Positions 24,478-33,002 are shown, counted from the first letter of the stretch. The stretch: DNA of 41,126 nt from Virgibacillus_O xinjiangensis (GCF_042643145.1 NZ_JBHRSA010000053.1:1-41126); one strand, 5' to 3'. Made by a program: numbers and translations. Notes: generated by a model not told the origin, from the sequence alone.

Positions 24478-25596
24478 CTATTGGATGGCGCCCGCGATAT
24501 CATAGTCGGCGGGATCGATGTCTGTTTCTTGTCCGAGCGCGAGTTTGGCCAGTTGCGTGCCGATGAATGGACCCATCGTCAATCCAGAAGCGCCCAGTCC
24601 ATTAGAGAGCAGCAGCCCCTCATATCCGGGAAGTTTTCCGAGCACTGGCAGGAAGCCCGGGGTGTACGGCCGGAACCCGACCCGTGTTTCGATGATGGAA
24701 CTGTCGGCAAGGCCTGGCGCTGCATCCAATGCTTTCGACAGGATCTCATGGACACCGCCCGCAGTCGCCCTCGTATCAAGGCCTGCTTCATCTTCATGGG
24801 TGGAGCCTGCAACAATCCGCCCATCCGCGAAAGAAAGCAGGTAGGAATTGTTCGGCGGCATGACGACCGGCCAACCTGAGGTATCCATCTGTGAAAGTCC
24901 CAAGTGCATGATCTGCGCTTTTTGTGGGGTCACTTGGAAATCGACGCCCAGCGGTGCCAACAAATCATTCATCCAAACACCGGAAGCGGCAATGACCATA
25001 TCCGCCTCGATGGAATTTCCGTTGACAGAAACACCAGTGATGGTGCTTCCTTCAGTGAGGAGCTGGGCCTCCCCTTCGATCATCTCAGCCCCGTGTTTCC
25101 TGGCACCCCGGAGCAGAGCCTGGCAGAGCTGTCTGCCATCAACACGGGCACCACCGCTTACGTGTACTGCCCCATATCCTGCTGCAAGAACAGGAAAGGC
25201 TTCTTTTGCCTGGTGTTCATCCAGCATAGTGATGTCGCCGATCTCAGGGGCATCTTCCCTGCGCTTTTCCGCACGTTCTTTCATGCCTTCAAGTTTACGT
25301 GCTTCGGTATGGAGGCTGATTGCCCCGACCTTCGCATAGCCGGTTTCCGTTTCCCCGTCATCTGCAAGGGACTGTATGATTTCCGGATAGATCGCGGCAC
25401 CGCCTTTGGCGAGGCGGTACCACTTCTTGTTGCGGCGCTGGGACAGCCATGGACAGACGATACCCGCTGCAGCATCGGTTGCCTGCCCCTCATGCTGCCG
25501 GTCGATGATGATGACCTCGGCCCCGGGTTTTGCCAGCTGGTAGGCCGTACTGGCGCCAAGGATGCCGGCACCGATGATGATGAACCGTTTTGCCAT
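24478..25596 (-). CDS. FAD-dependent amine oxidase/dehydrogenase (DAO family)
   Basis: This 372-residue flavoprotein has an N-terminal Rossmann motif GAGILGASTAYQLA and acidic strand end IIIDRQ. The substrate-domain half follows, and the C-terminal FAD-binding segment reads VGFRPYTPGFLPVLGKLPG then LSNGLGASGLTMGPFIG. It resembles glycine oxidase and D-amino-acid dehydrogenase relatives such as B. subtilis YurR. Its start ATG overlaps the stop of the upstream DinB gene by one base (TGATG), so the two are translationally coupled. Confidence 0.87.
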   Translation of the reverse strand: MAKRFIIIGAGILGASTAYQLAKPGAEVIIIDRQHEGQATDAAAGIVCPWLSQRRNKKWYRLAKGGAAIYPEIIQSLADDGETETGYAKVGAISLHTEARKLEGMKERAEKRREDAPEIGDITMLDEHQAKEAFPVLAAGYGAVHVSGGARVDGRQLCQALLRGARKHGAEMIEGEAQLLTEGSTITGVSVNGNSIEADMVIAASGVWMNDLLAPLGVDFQVTPQKAQIMHLGLSQMDTSGWPVVMPPNNSYLLSFADGRIVAGSTHEDEAGLDTRATAGGVHEILSKALDAAPGLADSSIIETRVGFRPYTPGFLPVLGKLPGYEGLLLSNGLGASGLTMGPFIGTQLAKLALGQETDIDPADYDIAGAIQ

Positions 25597-26048
25597 CAGC
25601 CGGCAGTGACCACTTGTTTCATGGCCTTCATTTTCCCGAGGTGTTCGTTCTCATGCTGCAGGATCATGTGGAAAATATCGCCATATGTCTGGAAGTTGCC
25701 GAATGGCAGTTCATAAGGGAGCTCCTGGGCAAAGAAGTCATCCTCCAATTTACTGATGCGTTCCTTCTGCTGCTTCAGCAGGGAGGCGAGTTCTTCCAAG
25801 TCAGGGATCTCACCTTTCCAGTCAGCAGGTTTGGTCCCCATGCCGAACAGGTCGTTGTATTCTTCCGGCAGATTGGCGGAATGCTTCGGGAAGCCGAACA
25901 ACAGGGATTCCGGTGTTACCAGGACATGACCGATATGCCAGCGGATCGTATTGTTGAAATAGGACGCTTCCTTGTCGGCCGTTGTTTCATCCAGATTTTC
26001 TACAAATGCTAAAAATGTATCTCTTGTATAATTGAATTGCTCTTTCAT
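25596..26048 (-). CDS. DinB-family protein
   Basis: This 150-residue four-helix DinB-fold protein has the metal-binding histidines in TIRWHIGHVLV and LQHENEHLGKMKAM. The start is ATG at 26048 with TTGGGAGGT upstream on the minus strand; the longer frame to 26063 begins inside that site. DinB-fold proteins include thiol transferases; the activity here is unknown. It overlaps the FAD oxidase by one base and a good promoter lies at 26081-26109. Confidence 0.85.
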   Translation of the reverse strand: MKEQFNYTRDTFLAFVENLDETTADKEASYFNNTIRWHIGHVLVTPESLLFGFPKHSANLPEEYNDLFGMGTKPADWKGEIPDLEELASLLKQQKERISKLEDDFFAQELPYELPFGNFQTYGDIFHMILQHENEHLGKMKAMKQVVTAG

Positions 26049-26080
26049 TCCATTACCTCCCAATAGTTTCGTCTTCTTTC

Positions 26081-26109
26081 ACTATAAAAATAAACGATGC
26101 AAATGTAAA
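26081..26109 (-). promoter_or_regulatory. promoter of the DinB/FAD-oxidase operon
   Basis: On the minus strand TTTACA (-35), 17 bp and TATAGT (-10). The start of transcription is expected about 25 bp before the ribosome site. Confidence 0.65.
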
Positions 26110-26179
26110 ATTACTTGCCCGTTGGGGAGGGATTTTCCCAGGGGGTGAAGAAAGATTCAAGGGAGGGAGGGGAAACAGC

Positions 26180-26740
26180 ATGATGGCAAAAACCATAACG
26201 AACGTCATATTGGTAGCAGGCATCTTGAGCCTGGTCATCGGATTCGTCTTGGCCTATCAGATGGCTAATCAACAGCCCGGAATGCCGCAGGGGGCGGGGC
26301 AAGAAAGTGCCAGGATCAATTGGCGTTCATTCTTTCAGATTTACTTTCAATTTTTCACCAACGGGATGATCCTGATCGGTGTGTCGGAGGGAATCCGGCT
26401 GCTGCAGAAAATCCATGATAAGAAGCCGGCCGGAGTGATGCCCATTTTGTACCGAAAAGGGAAACAGGAACCACTGGAGGACTGGGAAGAAAGAGAGAGG
26501 ATGGAAGAGTCGGACTGGCAGCTTTCGGAGGAAGATGTCATGAAAATCTATGACCTGTTTCAAGGGGAAGCAATCCTAGAGCTCCTGCCATCCCCGTTTG
26601 ACCATCACTGTGCGGTGAAAGTGCAGAGGGAAGATGGGCCTGTGGTGGAGGTCGTAGATGTCAGCGGCCCGGAGGCAAAGGAAACTGACGACTGGGAGAT
26701 GGAGAGACGGGTGAGGGAGTGGTACAGGGAATCGGTGTAG
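26180..26740 (+). CDS. membrane-anchored protein, 186 aa
   Basis: Two N-terminal helices (about residues 8-28 and 50-75) enclose a Gln/Gly-rich loop (QQPGMPQGAGQE). A soluble C-terminal part of about 100 residues is rich in Glu and Trp (EDWEERERMEESDWQLSEED, then EVVDVSGPEAKETDDWEMER). ATG at 26180 follows GGGAGGGAGGGG. No family was recognised. It ends just before the ppaC promoter. Confidence 0.65.
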   Translation: MMAKTITNVILVAGILSLVIGFVLAYQMANQQPGMPQGAGQESARINWRSFFQIYFQFFTNGMILIGVSEGIRLLQKIHDKKPAGVMPILYRKGKQEPLEDWEERERMEESDWQLSEEDVMKIYDLFQGEAILELLPSPFDHHCAVKVQREDGPVVEVVDVSGPEAKETDDWEMERRVREWYRESV

Positions 26741-26763
26741 GCGGGCCAGCGAAACCCCCTTCA

Positions 26764-26792
26764 TTGTAGAGACCCAACAGATGTGATAAAAT
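26764..26792 (+). promoter_or_regulatory. ppaC promoter
   Basis: TTGTAG (-35), exactly 17 bp and TAAAAT (-10), giving a leader of about 35 nt. Confidence 0.65.
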
Positions 26793-26834
26793 TTTCATAG
26801 TTAATAGAAGCTACATAGGAGAAGGAGAATGATG

Positions 26835-27767
26835 ATGAGTAAAACGTTGATTTTCGGACATAAGAACCCGGACACAGACACAATTGCTTCAGCACTTGCT
26901 TATGCCGACCTGAAGAACCAGTTGGGTGTGGAAGCAGTACCGGCACGCTTGGGTGAAGTGAGCAAAGAAACCCAGTATGCATTGGACTACTTTGGTGCCG
27001 AGGCACCTGGCCTCATCGAGAAAGTGGAAGATGATGTGGATTCCGTCATCCTTGTCGACCACAACGAATTCCAGCAGAGCGTCGACAATATCCAAGATGT
27101 GAAAATCGCCGAGGTGATCGACCACCACCGCATTTCCAACTTTGAAACCAAAGAGCCACTTTACTTCCGTGCCGAGCCGGTCGGATGTACAGCAACCATC
27201 CTGAACAAAATGTTCAAGGAAAACAATGTGAAAGTTTCTAAGCAAACAGCAGGACTGCTTGTTTCCGCCATCATTTCCGATTCCTTGCTGCTGAAATCCC
27301 CGACCTGCACACAGGAAGACGTGGACGCAGCCAAGGAACTGGCAGAAATCGCCGGCGTCGACTTGGAAAAATACGGCCTAGACATGCTGAAAGCCGGAGC
27401 AGATCTCAGCGATAAATCCATGGTGGAACTCCTGACCATGGACGCGAAAGAATTCTCCATGGGAGATGCCAAAGTGGAAATCGCCCAGGTGAATACAGTG
27501 GATGCCAGCACCATCTACGAAAATCAGCAGGAGCTTGAAAAAGAAATCAACAACATCATCGAAGAAAAGAACCTCGACCTGTTCCTGTTCGTTGTTACAG
27601 ATATCCTGGAAAACGACTCCGAAGTCCTTGCACTCGGACAAGGTAAGGATAAAGTGGAAGCAGCATTCGATGTGTCCTTAGATGACAACAACCGTGCCCT
27701 CTTAAAAGGTGTCGTCTCCCGTAAGAAACAGATCGTTACCGTGCTTACAGAAGAATTCACCAAATAA
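26835..27767 (+). CDS. ppaC: manganese-dependent inorganic pyrophosphatase
   Basis: This 310-residue family II pyrophosphatase splits PPi to two phosphates in the cytosol, driving biosynthetic reactions. The DHH phosphoesterase signatures are all present: FGHKNPDTDTI (residues 6-16), ILVDHNEFQQS and VIDHHRISNFET. The C-terminal DHHA2 domain ends LLKGVVSRKKQIVTVL, with the substrate-binding basic residues. It agrees closely with B. subtilis PpaC in length. Of three tandem ATGs (26829, 26832, 26835) the last has the best spacing from AAGGAG. Confidence 0.97.
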   Translation: MSKTLIFGHKNPDTDTIASALAYADLKNQLGVEAVPARLGEVSKETQYALDYFGAEAPGLIEKVEDDVDSVILVDHNEFQQSVDNIQDVKIAEVIDHHRISNFETKEPLYFRAEPVGCTATILNKMFKENNVKVSKQTAGLLVSAIISDSLLLKSPTCTQEDVDAAKELAEIAGVDLEKYGLDMLKAGADLSDKSMVELLTMDAKEFSMGDAKVEIAQVNTVDASTIYENQQELEKEINNIIEEKNLDLFLFVVTDILENDSEVLALGQGKDKVEAAFDVSLDDNNRALLKGVVSRKKQIVTVLTEEFTK

Positions 27768-27778
27768 TGCAGTTATGG

Positions 27779-27807
27779 AAAGCAGCCCCCTTGGAGGGCT
27801 GCTTTTT
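27779..27807 (+). terminator. ppaC terminator
   Basis: AAAGCAGCCC pairs with GGGCTGCTTT and a T run follows. Array 3 starts within about 15 bp of the T run. Confidence 0.9.
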
Positions 27808-27820
27808 CTGTGGGATGTGG

Positions 27821-28546
27821 GGGAGCGCGCGTGAATCGGCAGGAGGATGGATATATCGCCCGGAGCGTGCGTGAATCGGCAGGAGGATGGATATATCGCC
27901 GGGAGCGTGCGGAAATCGGCAGGAGGATGGATATATCGCCGGGAGCGTGCGGAAATCGGCAGGAGAATGGATATATCGGCCGGAGCGTGCGTGAATCGGC
28001 AGGAGGATGGATATATCGCCTGGAGCGTGCGTGAATCGGCAGGAGGATGGATATATCGCCCGGAGCGCGCGTGAATCGGCAGGAGGATGGATATATCGCC
28101 GGGAGCGCGTGGAAATCGGCAGGAGGATGGATATATCGCCCGGAGCGTGTGAGAATCAGCAGGAGGATGGATATATCGCCTGGAGCGTGCGGAAATCGGT
28201 AGGAGGAAGGATATATCGCCCGGAGCGCGCGTGAATCGGCAGGAGGATGGATATATCGCCGGGAGCGTGCGGAAATCGGCAGGAGGATGGATATATCGCC
28301 CGGAGCGCGCGTGAATCGGCAGGAGAACGGATATATCGCCCGGAGCGTGCGTGAATCGGCAGGAGGATGGATATATCGCCGGGAGCGTGCGGAAATCGGT
28401 AGGAGGAAGGATATATCGCCCGGAGCGCGCGTGAATCGGCAGGAGGAAGGATATATCGCCCGGAGCGTGTGAGAATCAGCAGGAGGATGGATATATCGCC
28501 GGGAGCGTGCGGAAATCGGCAGGAGAATGGATATATCGCCCGGAGC
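27821..28546. repeat. tandem array 3: 18 units of 40 bp, opposite orientation
   Basis: From 27841 each 40 bp reads AGGAGGATGGATATATCGCC then CGGAGCGTGCGTGAATCGGC with small changes. On the minus strand this becomes CTCCTGCCGATT and CTCCGGGCGATA cores, the same monomers as arrays 1 and 2 in inverse orientation. Variation is concentrated in the non-core bases. The unit at 27881 is identical to 27921 and to 28241. The array stops at about 28546. Stop-free frames on both strands here are by-products of the repeat. Confidence 0.94.
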
Positions 28547-28624
28547 ACACATATATCCCAGGAACCCGCCTGTACCGCGCAATCATCCACATCCTAATCA
28601 CGAAGTCTCCCTCTAATTAGACAT

Positions 28625-28660
28625 AAAAAAAGCTATCCACCAGAGTGGATAGCTTTTTTA
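28625..28660 (-). terminator. csp terminator (bidirectional)
   Basis: AAAAAAGCTATCCAC and GTGGATAGCTTTTTT form a perfect stem with a short loop and T runs on both strands. It isolates array 3 from csp. Confidence 0.9.
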
Positions 28661-28673
28661 ACCAAATCAGCTG

Positions 28674-28874
28674 TTACGCTTTAACAACGTTAGCTGCTTG
28701 AGGTCCGCGGTTTCCTTCTTCGATATCGAAAGTCACTGTTTGACCTTCTTCCAAAGTTTTGAAACCTTCTTCTTGGATTGCTGAGAAGTGTACGAATACG
28801 TCGTCTCCGCCTTCAACTTCAATGAATCCAAAACCTTTTTCTGCGTTAAACCATTTTACTGAACCTGTGTTCAT
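28674..28874 (-). CDS. cold-shock protein (CspA family)
   Basis: This 66-residue cold-shock domain protein has RNP1 (KGFGFIEV) and RNP2 (DVFVHFSAI) intact. It differs from the copy at 8335 at six residues and has a normal ATG start (28874) with ATGGAGGAA upstream. It is an RNA chaperone that melts structured mRNA, especially after cold shock. A leader of about 120 nt precedes it, as is usual for regulated csp mRNAs. Confidence 0.96.
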   Translation of the reverse strand: MNTGSVKWFNAEKGFGFIEVEGGDDVFVHFSAIQEEGFKTLEEGQTVTFDIEEGNRGPQAANVVKA

Positions 28875-29011
28875 TGTTAAATTCCTCCATGTGCTCGTTT
28901 GGCACGTTTATTACTATTTCTGTTCTTTCACTTTCAAGATGGTACTGCTGTGTAATCTGAGAAGAGATCTTGTATTGCTTCCGAACATCAATAATTAATT
29001 ATAGTATAACA
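28875..29011 (-). promoter_or_regulatory. csp promoter and long leader
   Basis: TGTTATACT at 29003-29011 (minus strand) is an extended -10. Transcription from there gives a leader of about 120 nt. Long leaders of csp mRNAs are known temperature-dependent regulators; that role here is inferred. Confidence 0.5.
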
Positions 29012-29120
29012 CACAGTCCAAAAAATATATACTCTTTTTATAAAAAAATCCTATTGTTTTTCGGGATAATTTTTTTTCGTCTTCAAATGCTATGGATAAG
29101 CACGTTGAAGGGGGAACTGA

Positions 29121-29276
29121 ATGATGAGTGGAAAACCGAAAGGGCCGAAGCAGAAGAAGCATCCGGATTTGCCGCAGAGCCCGCAGCAGCCATATGGTGA
29201 GCCGTTGCAGGGGAACAAGGATGTAAAGCAGAAGAACCATTCGAGGCAGAACCGCAATCCGCACCATGGCCTATAA
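29121..29276 (+). CDS. sspP: small acid-soluble spore protein P
   Basis: This 51-residue, very hydrophilic protein has a Lys/Pro/Gln-rich first half (KPKGPKQKKHPDLPQSPQQ). The second half, EPLQGNKDVKQKNHSRQNRN ending HHGL, matches the SspP (CotL) signature EPLSGSKKVKNRNHTRQ as I recall it. SspP is a minor spore core protein made in the forespore. In B. subtilis it follows sspO; here it stands alone with its own terminator. ATG at 29121 (or 29124) follows GAAGGGGG. It shows the organism forms endospores. Confidence 0.85.
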   Translation: MMSGKPKGPKQKKHPDLPQSPQQPYGEPLQGNKDVKQKNHSRQNRNPHHGL

Positions 29277-29284
29277 TATAGAAG

Positions 29285-29315
29285 AAAGACAGCCGGGATG
29301 GCTGTCTTTGTTTTA
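29285..29315 (+). terminator. sspP terminator
   Basis: AAAGACAGCC (29285-29294) pairs with GGCTGTCTTT (29300-29309), followed by GTTTT. It may also stop the convergent small gene. Confidence 0.85.
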
Positions 29316-29483
29316 ATTTGATTTCTTTTCTTCTATCTCCAAACGTTTCCTTTCCAGGTTCAATCGTTCCTTCTCCAAACTCAATGCTTCCCGCTTGAAT
29401 TCGTAATACTTTTTGGTTGAAAAGATGCCCATGACCAGACTTACAATGACAACAAGCATGATGAATACTAAAAATAAATCCAT
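29313..29483 (-). CDS. small membrane protein with coiled-coil tail, 56 aa
   Basis: From ATG at 29483 (GGGTGGG upstream on the minus strand) it encodes one helix (LFLVFIMLVVIVSLVMGIF) and a charged heptad-rich tail (REALSLEKERLNLERKRLEIEEKK). It has the same design as the proteins at 5470 and 7671. A longer start at 29516 has no ribosome site. The family was not recognised. Confidence 0.65.
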   Translation of the reverse strand: MDLFLVFIMLVVIVSLVMGIFSTKKYYEFKREALSLEKERLNLERKRLEIEEKKSN

Positions 29484-29702
29484 TTCGACCCACCCCATAT
29501 TTTTCAAATCTACCATGCCATCATACCATAGCAGTTGGTGAACGGAAGAATCTAATCCCTGCAGCCAAGCATGCCATCGTGTACCTACATATTCACGTTA
29601 TTTTACGCAATAAGCCCAGATGGAAGAGTACTTGATAACTGTACACCTCGTTTTGCTCGTATTATGATAACACTACGTAGAAAAGACGGGGAGGGGTTTT
29701 TT

Positions 29703-30098
29703 ATGTGGAAGGATTTCAAGGAATTCGCGTTCAAGGGGAATGTGTTGGATTTGGCGGTGGCAGTGGTGATTGGTGCTGCTTTTGGAGCGATTGTGACCTC
29801 TCTGGTGGAAAATATCATCACACCGACGGTCGGCATCCTGCTTGGCGGGGTGGACTTCACCAAACTTTCCCTCACGGTTGGCAGTTCGGAAATACTCTAT
29901 GGAAATTTCCTGCAGTCGGTGTTCGATTTCTTCGTCATCTCTTTTTCCATCTTCCTGATCATCCGGGTATTGATGAAGTTCAAACGGGAGAAGGAGGAAG
30001 AAGAAGTAGCAGCTGAGGAAGAGGAAGCAGATGTGCGGGAAGAGCTGCTGACAGAGATAAGGGATCTGTTGAAAGAACAGAACCGGAAGCTGAAGTAA
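29703..30098 (+). CDS. mscL: large-conductance mechanosensitive channel
   Basis: This 131-residue channel opens under membrane tension on hypo-osmotic shock. The N-terminal amphipathic helix and first transmembrane helix read WKDFKEFAFKGNVLDLAVAV then VIGAAFGAIVTSLVENIITP. The second helix is VFDFFVISFSIFLIIRVL (about 72-90). The C-terminal helix is very acidic and ends ELLTEIRDLLKEQN. The frame is open to 29571, but ATG at 29703 follows GGGGAGGGG and gives the conserved start. It acts as a pentamer in the cytoplasmic membrane. Confidence 0.97.
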   Translation: MWKDFKEFAFKGNVLDLAVAVVIGAAFGAIVTSLVENIITPTVGILLGGVDFTKLSLTVGSSEILYGNFLQSVFDFFVISFSIFLIIRVLMKFKREKEEEEVAAEEEEADVREELLTEIRDLLKEQNRKLK

Positions 30099-30218
30099 GC
30101 TAGGTGGCCAAGAGTAAACTGGCGGCCCGCAGCAAATCCTGTACACCCGCGTCGTTCACTGGATGGAAGGGCAGTTGGGAATTGCCGGTCTTTCAGCTTC
30201 AGGAAAGGTGGTATATAG

Positions 30219-30770
30219 ATGGAGATTTTGACGGTAACAGGATATAAACCCATGGAATTGAATATTTTCAAGGAAGATGATCCCCGAATTGCTTTCATCA
30301 AGGCAGCTGTGGAAAAAAGGTTGATCGGTTTTATTGAAGAGGGACTGGAATGGGTGCTGGTTTCCGGACAGATGGGGGTCGAGTTGTGGACAGCTGAAGT
30401 GGTTTTGGATCTGAAAGAGCAATATGACATCAATCTGGGGATCTTCCCTCCGTTTGAGAACCAGGAATCCCGCTGGCCGGAGCCATTGCAGGAGAAATAT
30501 CAAGAGCTGATGATGGTGGCTGATTTTTTCAAACCCATCTATAAAGGGGAATACAAAGGCGCTTTCCAGTTCAAGGCGAAAAACATGTGGCTGGCTGATA
30601 AAAGTGATGCCTGCCTGGTGTTGATGGATGATGAATTTCCGGGAAGTACGCGATTCTTCCACCAAGCTGCAAAGGAACAAGAGAATTATCCGATCTATAC
30701 GATCACCCCGGCCGACCTGGACGATATCGTAGAGGAAATGCGCATGTCAGACCCGGATTATTGGGGGTAG
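30219..30770 (+). CDS. ypsA: YpsA-family protein (DUF1273, SLOG superfamily)
   Basis: This 183-residue protein matches YpsA, a Rossmann-like SLOG protein. It starts LTVTGYKPMELNIF, with VLVSGQMGVELWTAEVVLDLK (about 46-66), then GIFPPFENQESRWPEPLQEKY and ACLVLMDDEFPGSTRFF. In B. subtilis and S. aureus YpsA affects cell division; its ligand is unknown. ATG at 30219 follows AAAGGTGG. In B. subtilis it neighbours gpsB and rnpB, but here mscL and a SIMPL protein flank it. Confidence 0.93.
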   Translation: MEILTVTGYKPMELNIFKEDDPRIAFIKAAVEKRLIGFIEEGLEWVLVSGQMGVELWTAEVVLDLKEQYDINLGIFPPFENQESRWPEPLQEKYQELMMVADFFKPIYKGEYKGAFQFKAKNMWLADKSDACLVLMDDEFPGSTRFFHQAAKEQENYPIYTITPADLDDIVEEMRMSDPDYWG

Positions 30771-30841
30771 AACCTGCTGCCTGGAAAATAATCTCGCTTT
30801 TTGTGCATATACATAGAGAAACAGGTATAAGGAAAGGCGGA

Positions 30842-31510
30842 ATGGCCTTGTATTATTATCCCGTTTCTTACAGGCAGCAAAATGGTCCGCGGCGGGTGAT
30901 CACGGTAGATGGCAAGGGAAGTGTATCGGCAGCCCCGGATGCAGCAAGTGTCCAGTTGGGGGTCGTCACGGAGAATGACATGCTCGCGCAGGCACAGGAA
31001 GAGAACAATGCCACGATGAACAGGGTGTTGGAAGCGTTGCGGGATCAGGGAATCCCGGCGGAGGACATCCGCACGACTGTTTATCAGATAGAGCCGAGAT
31101 ATGACTATGTGGACGGTGCGCAGGTGTTCAGAGGTTATGAAGTCCGGCATGAGGTGACAGTGACCATCTCGGATCTTGCCCGAATCGGCAGGGTCATCGA
31201 TGCCGCCGTACAGAGTGGAGCCAATCGCGTTTCAGGGGTGCAGTTTTTCATGGCAAACCAAGGGGCGGCATACCAGCAGGCGTTGCAAAAGGCTTATGAA
31301 AATGCTGTTGCCAAAGCGGCTGCACTCGCCGCAGCCATGCAGGTATCCTTGGATGTGACGCCCATCCATATTACCGAACAATCCACCCCCACGATCCAGC
31401 CGTACACTGCTGTTGCCCTTGCTGAAGATGCAGGGACACCAATCGAGCCAGGACAACTGACCGTCACAGCGGAAATAGAAGCAGCGTTCATGTACGGGCC
31501 AGGGCAGTAA
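30842..31510 (+). CDS. SIMPL (DUF541) domain protein
   Basis: This protein of about 222 residues has a full-length DUF541/SIMPL domain: VITVDGKGSVSAAPDAASVQLGV at the start, MNRVLEALRDQGIPAEDIRTT (about 56-77), VRHEVTVTISDLARIGRVID and a closing LTVTAEIEAAF strand. No signal peptide is visible, so it may be cytosolic, unlike many relatives. ATG at 30842 is close to AAAGG; TTG at 30848 has better spacing from AAAGGCGG, so the start is uncertain by two codons. The function is unknown. Confidence 0.85.
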   Translation: MALYYYPVSYRQQNGPRRVITVDGKGSVSAAPDAASVQLGVVTENDMLAQAQEENNATMNRVLEALRDQGIPAEDIRTTVYQIEPRYDYVDGAQVFRGYEVRHEVTVTISDLARIGRVIDAAVQSGANRVSGVQFFMANQGAAYQQALQKAYENAVAKAAALAAAMQVSLDVTPIHITEQSTPTIQPYTAVALAEDAGTPIEPGQLTVTAEIEAAFMYGPGQ

Positions 31511-31585
31511 TGGAACTTCCTGGCTGAACGCGCATGTTGGAGAAAAATTGACTGTATAAAAATGGGAGCATTGCTGGAAAATAAA

Positions 31586-31594
31586 TGTTATAAT
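31586..31594 (+). promoter_or_regulatory. extended -10 promoter
   Basis: TGTTATAAT matches the extended -10 consensus and lies 40 bp before the next start codon. Confidence 0.55.
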
Positions 31595-31633
31595 AATCGG
31601 AAATATTTCCATCAATCAAAAGAGGGGGATGAC

Positions 31634-32140
31634 ATGGAGTTTGTAATCCGGAGGGCAGGAAAGAAGGATATCAAACACATCCAGCAGGTGGCTGTGACGA
31701 GCTGGAATGCGACCTATAAGGGGATCATTCCTCTGGAGATCCAAAAGAAATTTCTCCAGAATGCCTACAGTGCCAAAACCATGAAGAAACGCCTGAAACA
31801 CACCCATCTGTTTGTAGCGGAGGCGGATGACCGGATTGTCGGTTTTGCGAACTTCTCAGATGTGAAGGAGAGAGGGAGGGTGGAACTCGGCGCCATCTAT
31901 CTCTATCCGCATTATCAGGGGAAAGGGATCGGCAGTGCTTTGCTTCAGGAAGGGATCGATCAGCTAGGCGGCGTGGAGGAAGTCTACTTGAATGTGGAGA
32001 AGCAGAATGAAATCGGGAAGAACTTTTATCATGCAAAGGGGTTTGAGCAGGTATCCGAGTTCCAGGATACATTTGACGGGCATATCTTGAACACGCTCCA
32101 GATGGTATTGAAGGTGGAGAATAAAGCAGGAACAGCTTAA
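31634..32140 (+). CDS. GNAT-family N-acetyltransferase
   Basis: This 168-residue acetyltransferase starts EFVIRRAGKKDIKHIQQVAV, with SWNATYKGIIPLEIQKKFL (a helix found in PaiA-like GNATs). Motif A is LYPHYQGKGIGSALLQEGI (about 96-114) and the end is YHAKGFEQVSEF. The substrate is unknown. ATG at 31634 follows AGAGGGGGATG. Confidence 0.88.
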   Translation: MEFVIRRAGKKDIKHIQQVAVTSWNATYKGIIPLEIQKKFLQNAYSAKTMKKRLKHTHLFVAEADDRIVGFANFSDVKERGRVELGAIYLYPHYQGKGIGSALLQEGIDQLGGVEEVYLNVEKQNEIGKNFYHAKGFEQVSEFQDTFDGHILNTLQMVLKVENKAGTA

Positions 32141-32181
32141 GCTATGCATCAAGCGGTCTACTTCAGGGGAGGAAGAGCTGC

Positions 32182-32619
32182 ATGTGTTATGAGGGAAGGA
32201 TTTCTGCCTGGGCGGGATATCTGCTGACCATAGGAATGTTGATTTCCGTCCAATTGTCCAGCTATGCCGTTTTATGCTATATCCCGTTTTGTTTGGTGGT
32301 GCTCTCCTTGAAATGGCGGATATGGATGGAGGGGGAATCTGTGCATGTGCGGGCCCTCTTGTTCGGCCAGCGTGTGTACCGGAAGATGTACCGGTCGGAT
32401 GAAGTTGTAGAAATGAAATTCTTGCGCACCGGATGGACAAGGAAAGCGGCAACGATAAAGGTGAAGGATGGTTGGAGGGTGAAAATAGAGAACCATCAAC
32501 CCGCTGGCATCTTTCGAGAACTGGATGACTTTGCCGTCCGTAACAGGATCCCGATCCGTAAAACCAAGGACTATCATCTGCTGGAACGGATGGAGCGTAC
32601 GAGGGAGGCCTCAGGCTAG
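32182..32619 (+). CDS. membrane protein with a C-terminal soluble domain, 145 aa
   Basis: Two helices (about residues 10-25 and 27-44) lead into a basic soluble part with alternating beta pattern (WMEGESVHVRALLFGQRVY, then RKAATIKVKDGWRVKIENHQ), reminiscent of small PH-like membrane proteins, although no family was confirmed. ATG at 32182 follows GGGGAGGAAG. It is 42 bp after the acetyltransferase and probably co-transcribed. Confidence 0.65.
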   Translation: MCYEGRISAWAGYLLTIGMLISVQLSSYAVLCYIPFCLVVLSLKWRIWMEGESVHVRALLFGQRVYRKMYRSDEVVEMKFLRTGWTRKAATIKVKDGWRVKIENHQPAGIFRELDDFAVRNRIPIRKTKDYHLLERMERTREASG

Positions 32620-32719
32620 GAGTGTGAGGAATCTGGACTGTCCCATGATCCTTCCTCTTGTTTAAAAACTTCTCTAAGAGGAATTATATAGGTAACCTTT
32701 TGTTTAGGAGGAAAAATCC

Positions 32720-32830
32720 ATGGGACGATTGATTCGTAGATTGATCAAATACGGACCGATGATCTATCCGGTTGTACGGAAGTTTTTAAATAAGCGGAAA
32801 CAACAGAATACCACGACAAGCGGGCGCTAA
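32720..32830 (+). CDS. small basic protein, 36 aa
   Basis: ATG at 32720 has a perfect TTTAGGAGG site and a strong terminator follows the stop by one base. The product MGRLIRRLIKYGPMIYPVV and RKFLNKRKQQN is a short basic amphipathic peptide of a kind common in Bacillaceae, with no known role. It is too short for most gene finders. Confidence 0.7.
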   Translation: MGRLIRRLIKYGPMIYPVVRKFLNKRKQQNTTTSGR

Positions 32831-32831
32831 G

Positions 32832-32860
32832 ATCTTCCGGACTCTCCGGAGGATTTTTTT
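32832..32860 (+). terminator. intrinsic terminator
   Basis: ATCTTCCGG pairs with CCGGAGGAT around ACTCT, followed by a T run. Confidence 0.85.
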
Positions 32861-33002
32861 CTATCTGTGCATGGTTTGTGGATACGCATGCAAGGTTCAT
32901 CGGGAGCTGCCATCTACGTTTACAGGAGGCTGCACTGGTCGATCGGGAATACTGGAACAACAGGGGGGAGAGAATAAAACGTTTATGGCGGACATATGGT
33001 TA

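Noticed and set aside
27773..28590. Minus- and plus-strand repeat proteins (up to 269 residues) in array 3
   Set aside because: Same artefact: all frames open because of the repeat, no signal for translation, and they run into terminators.
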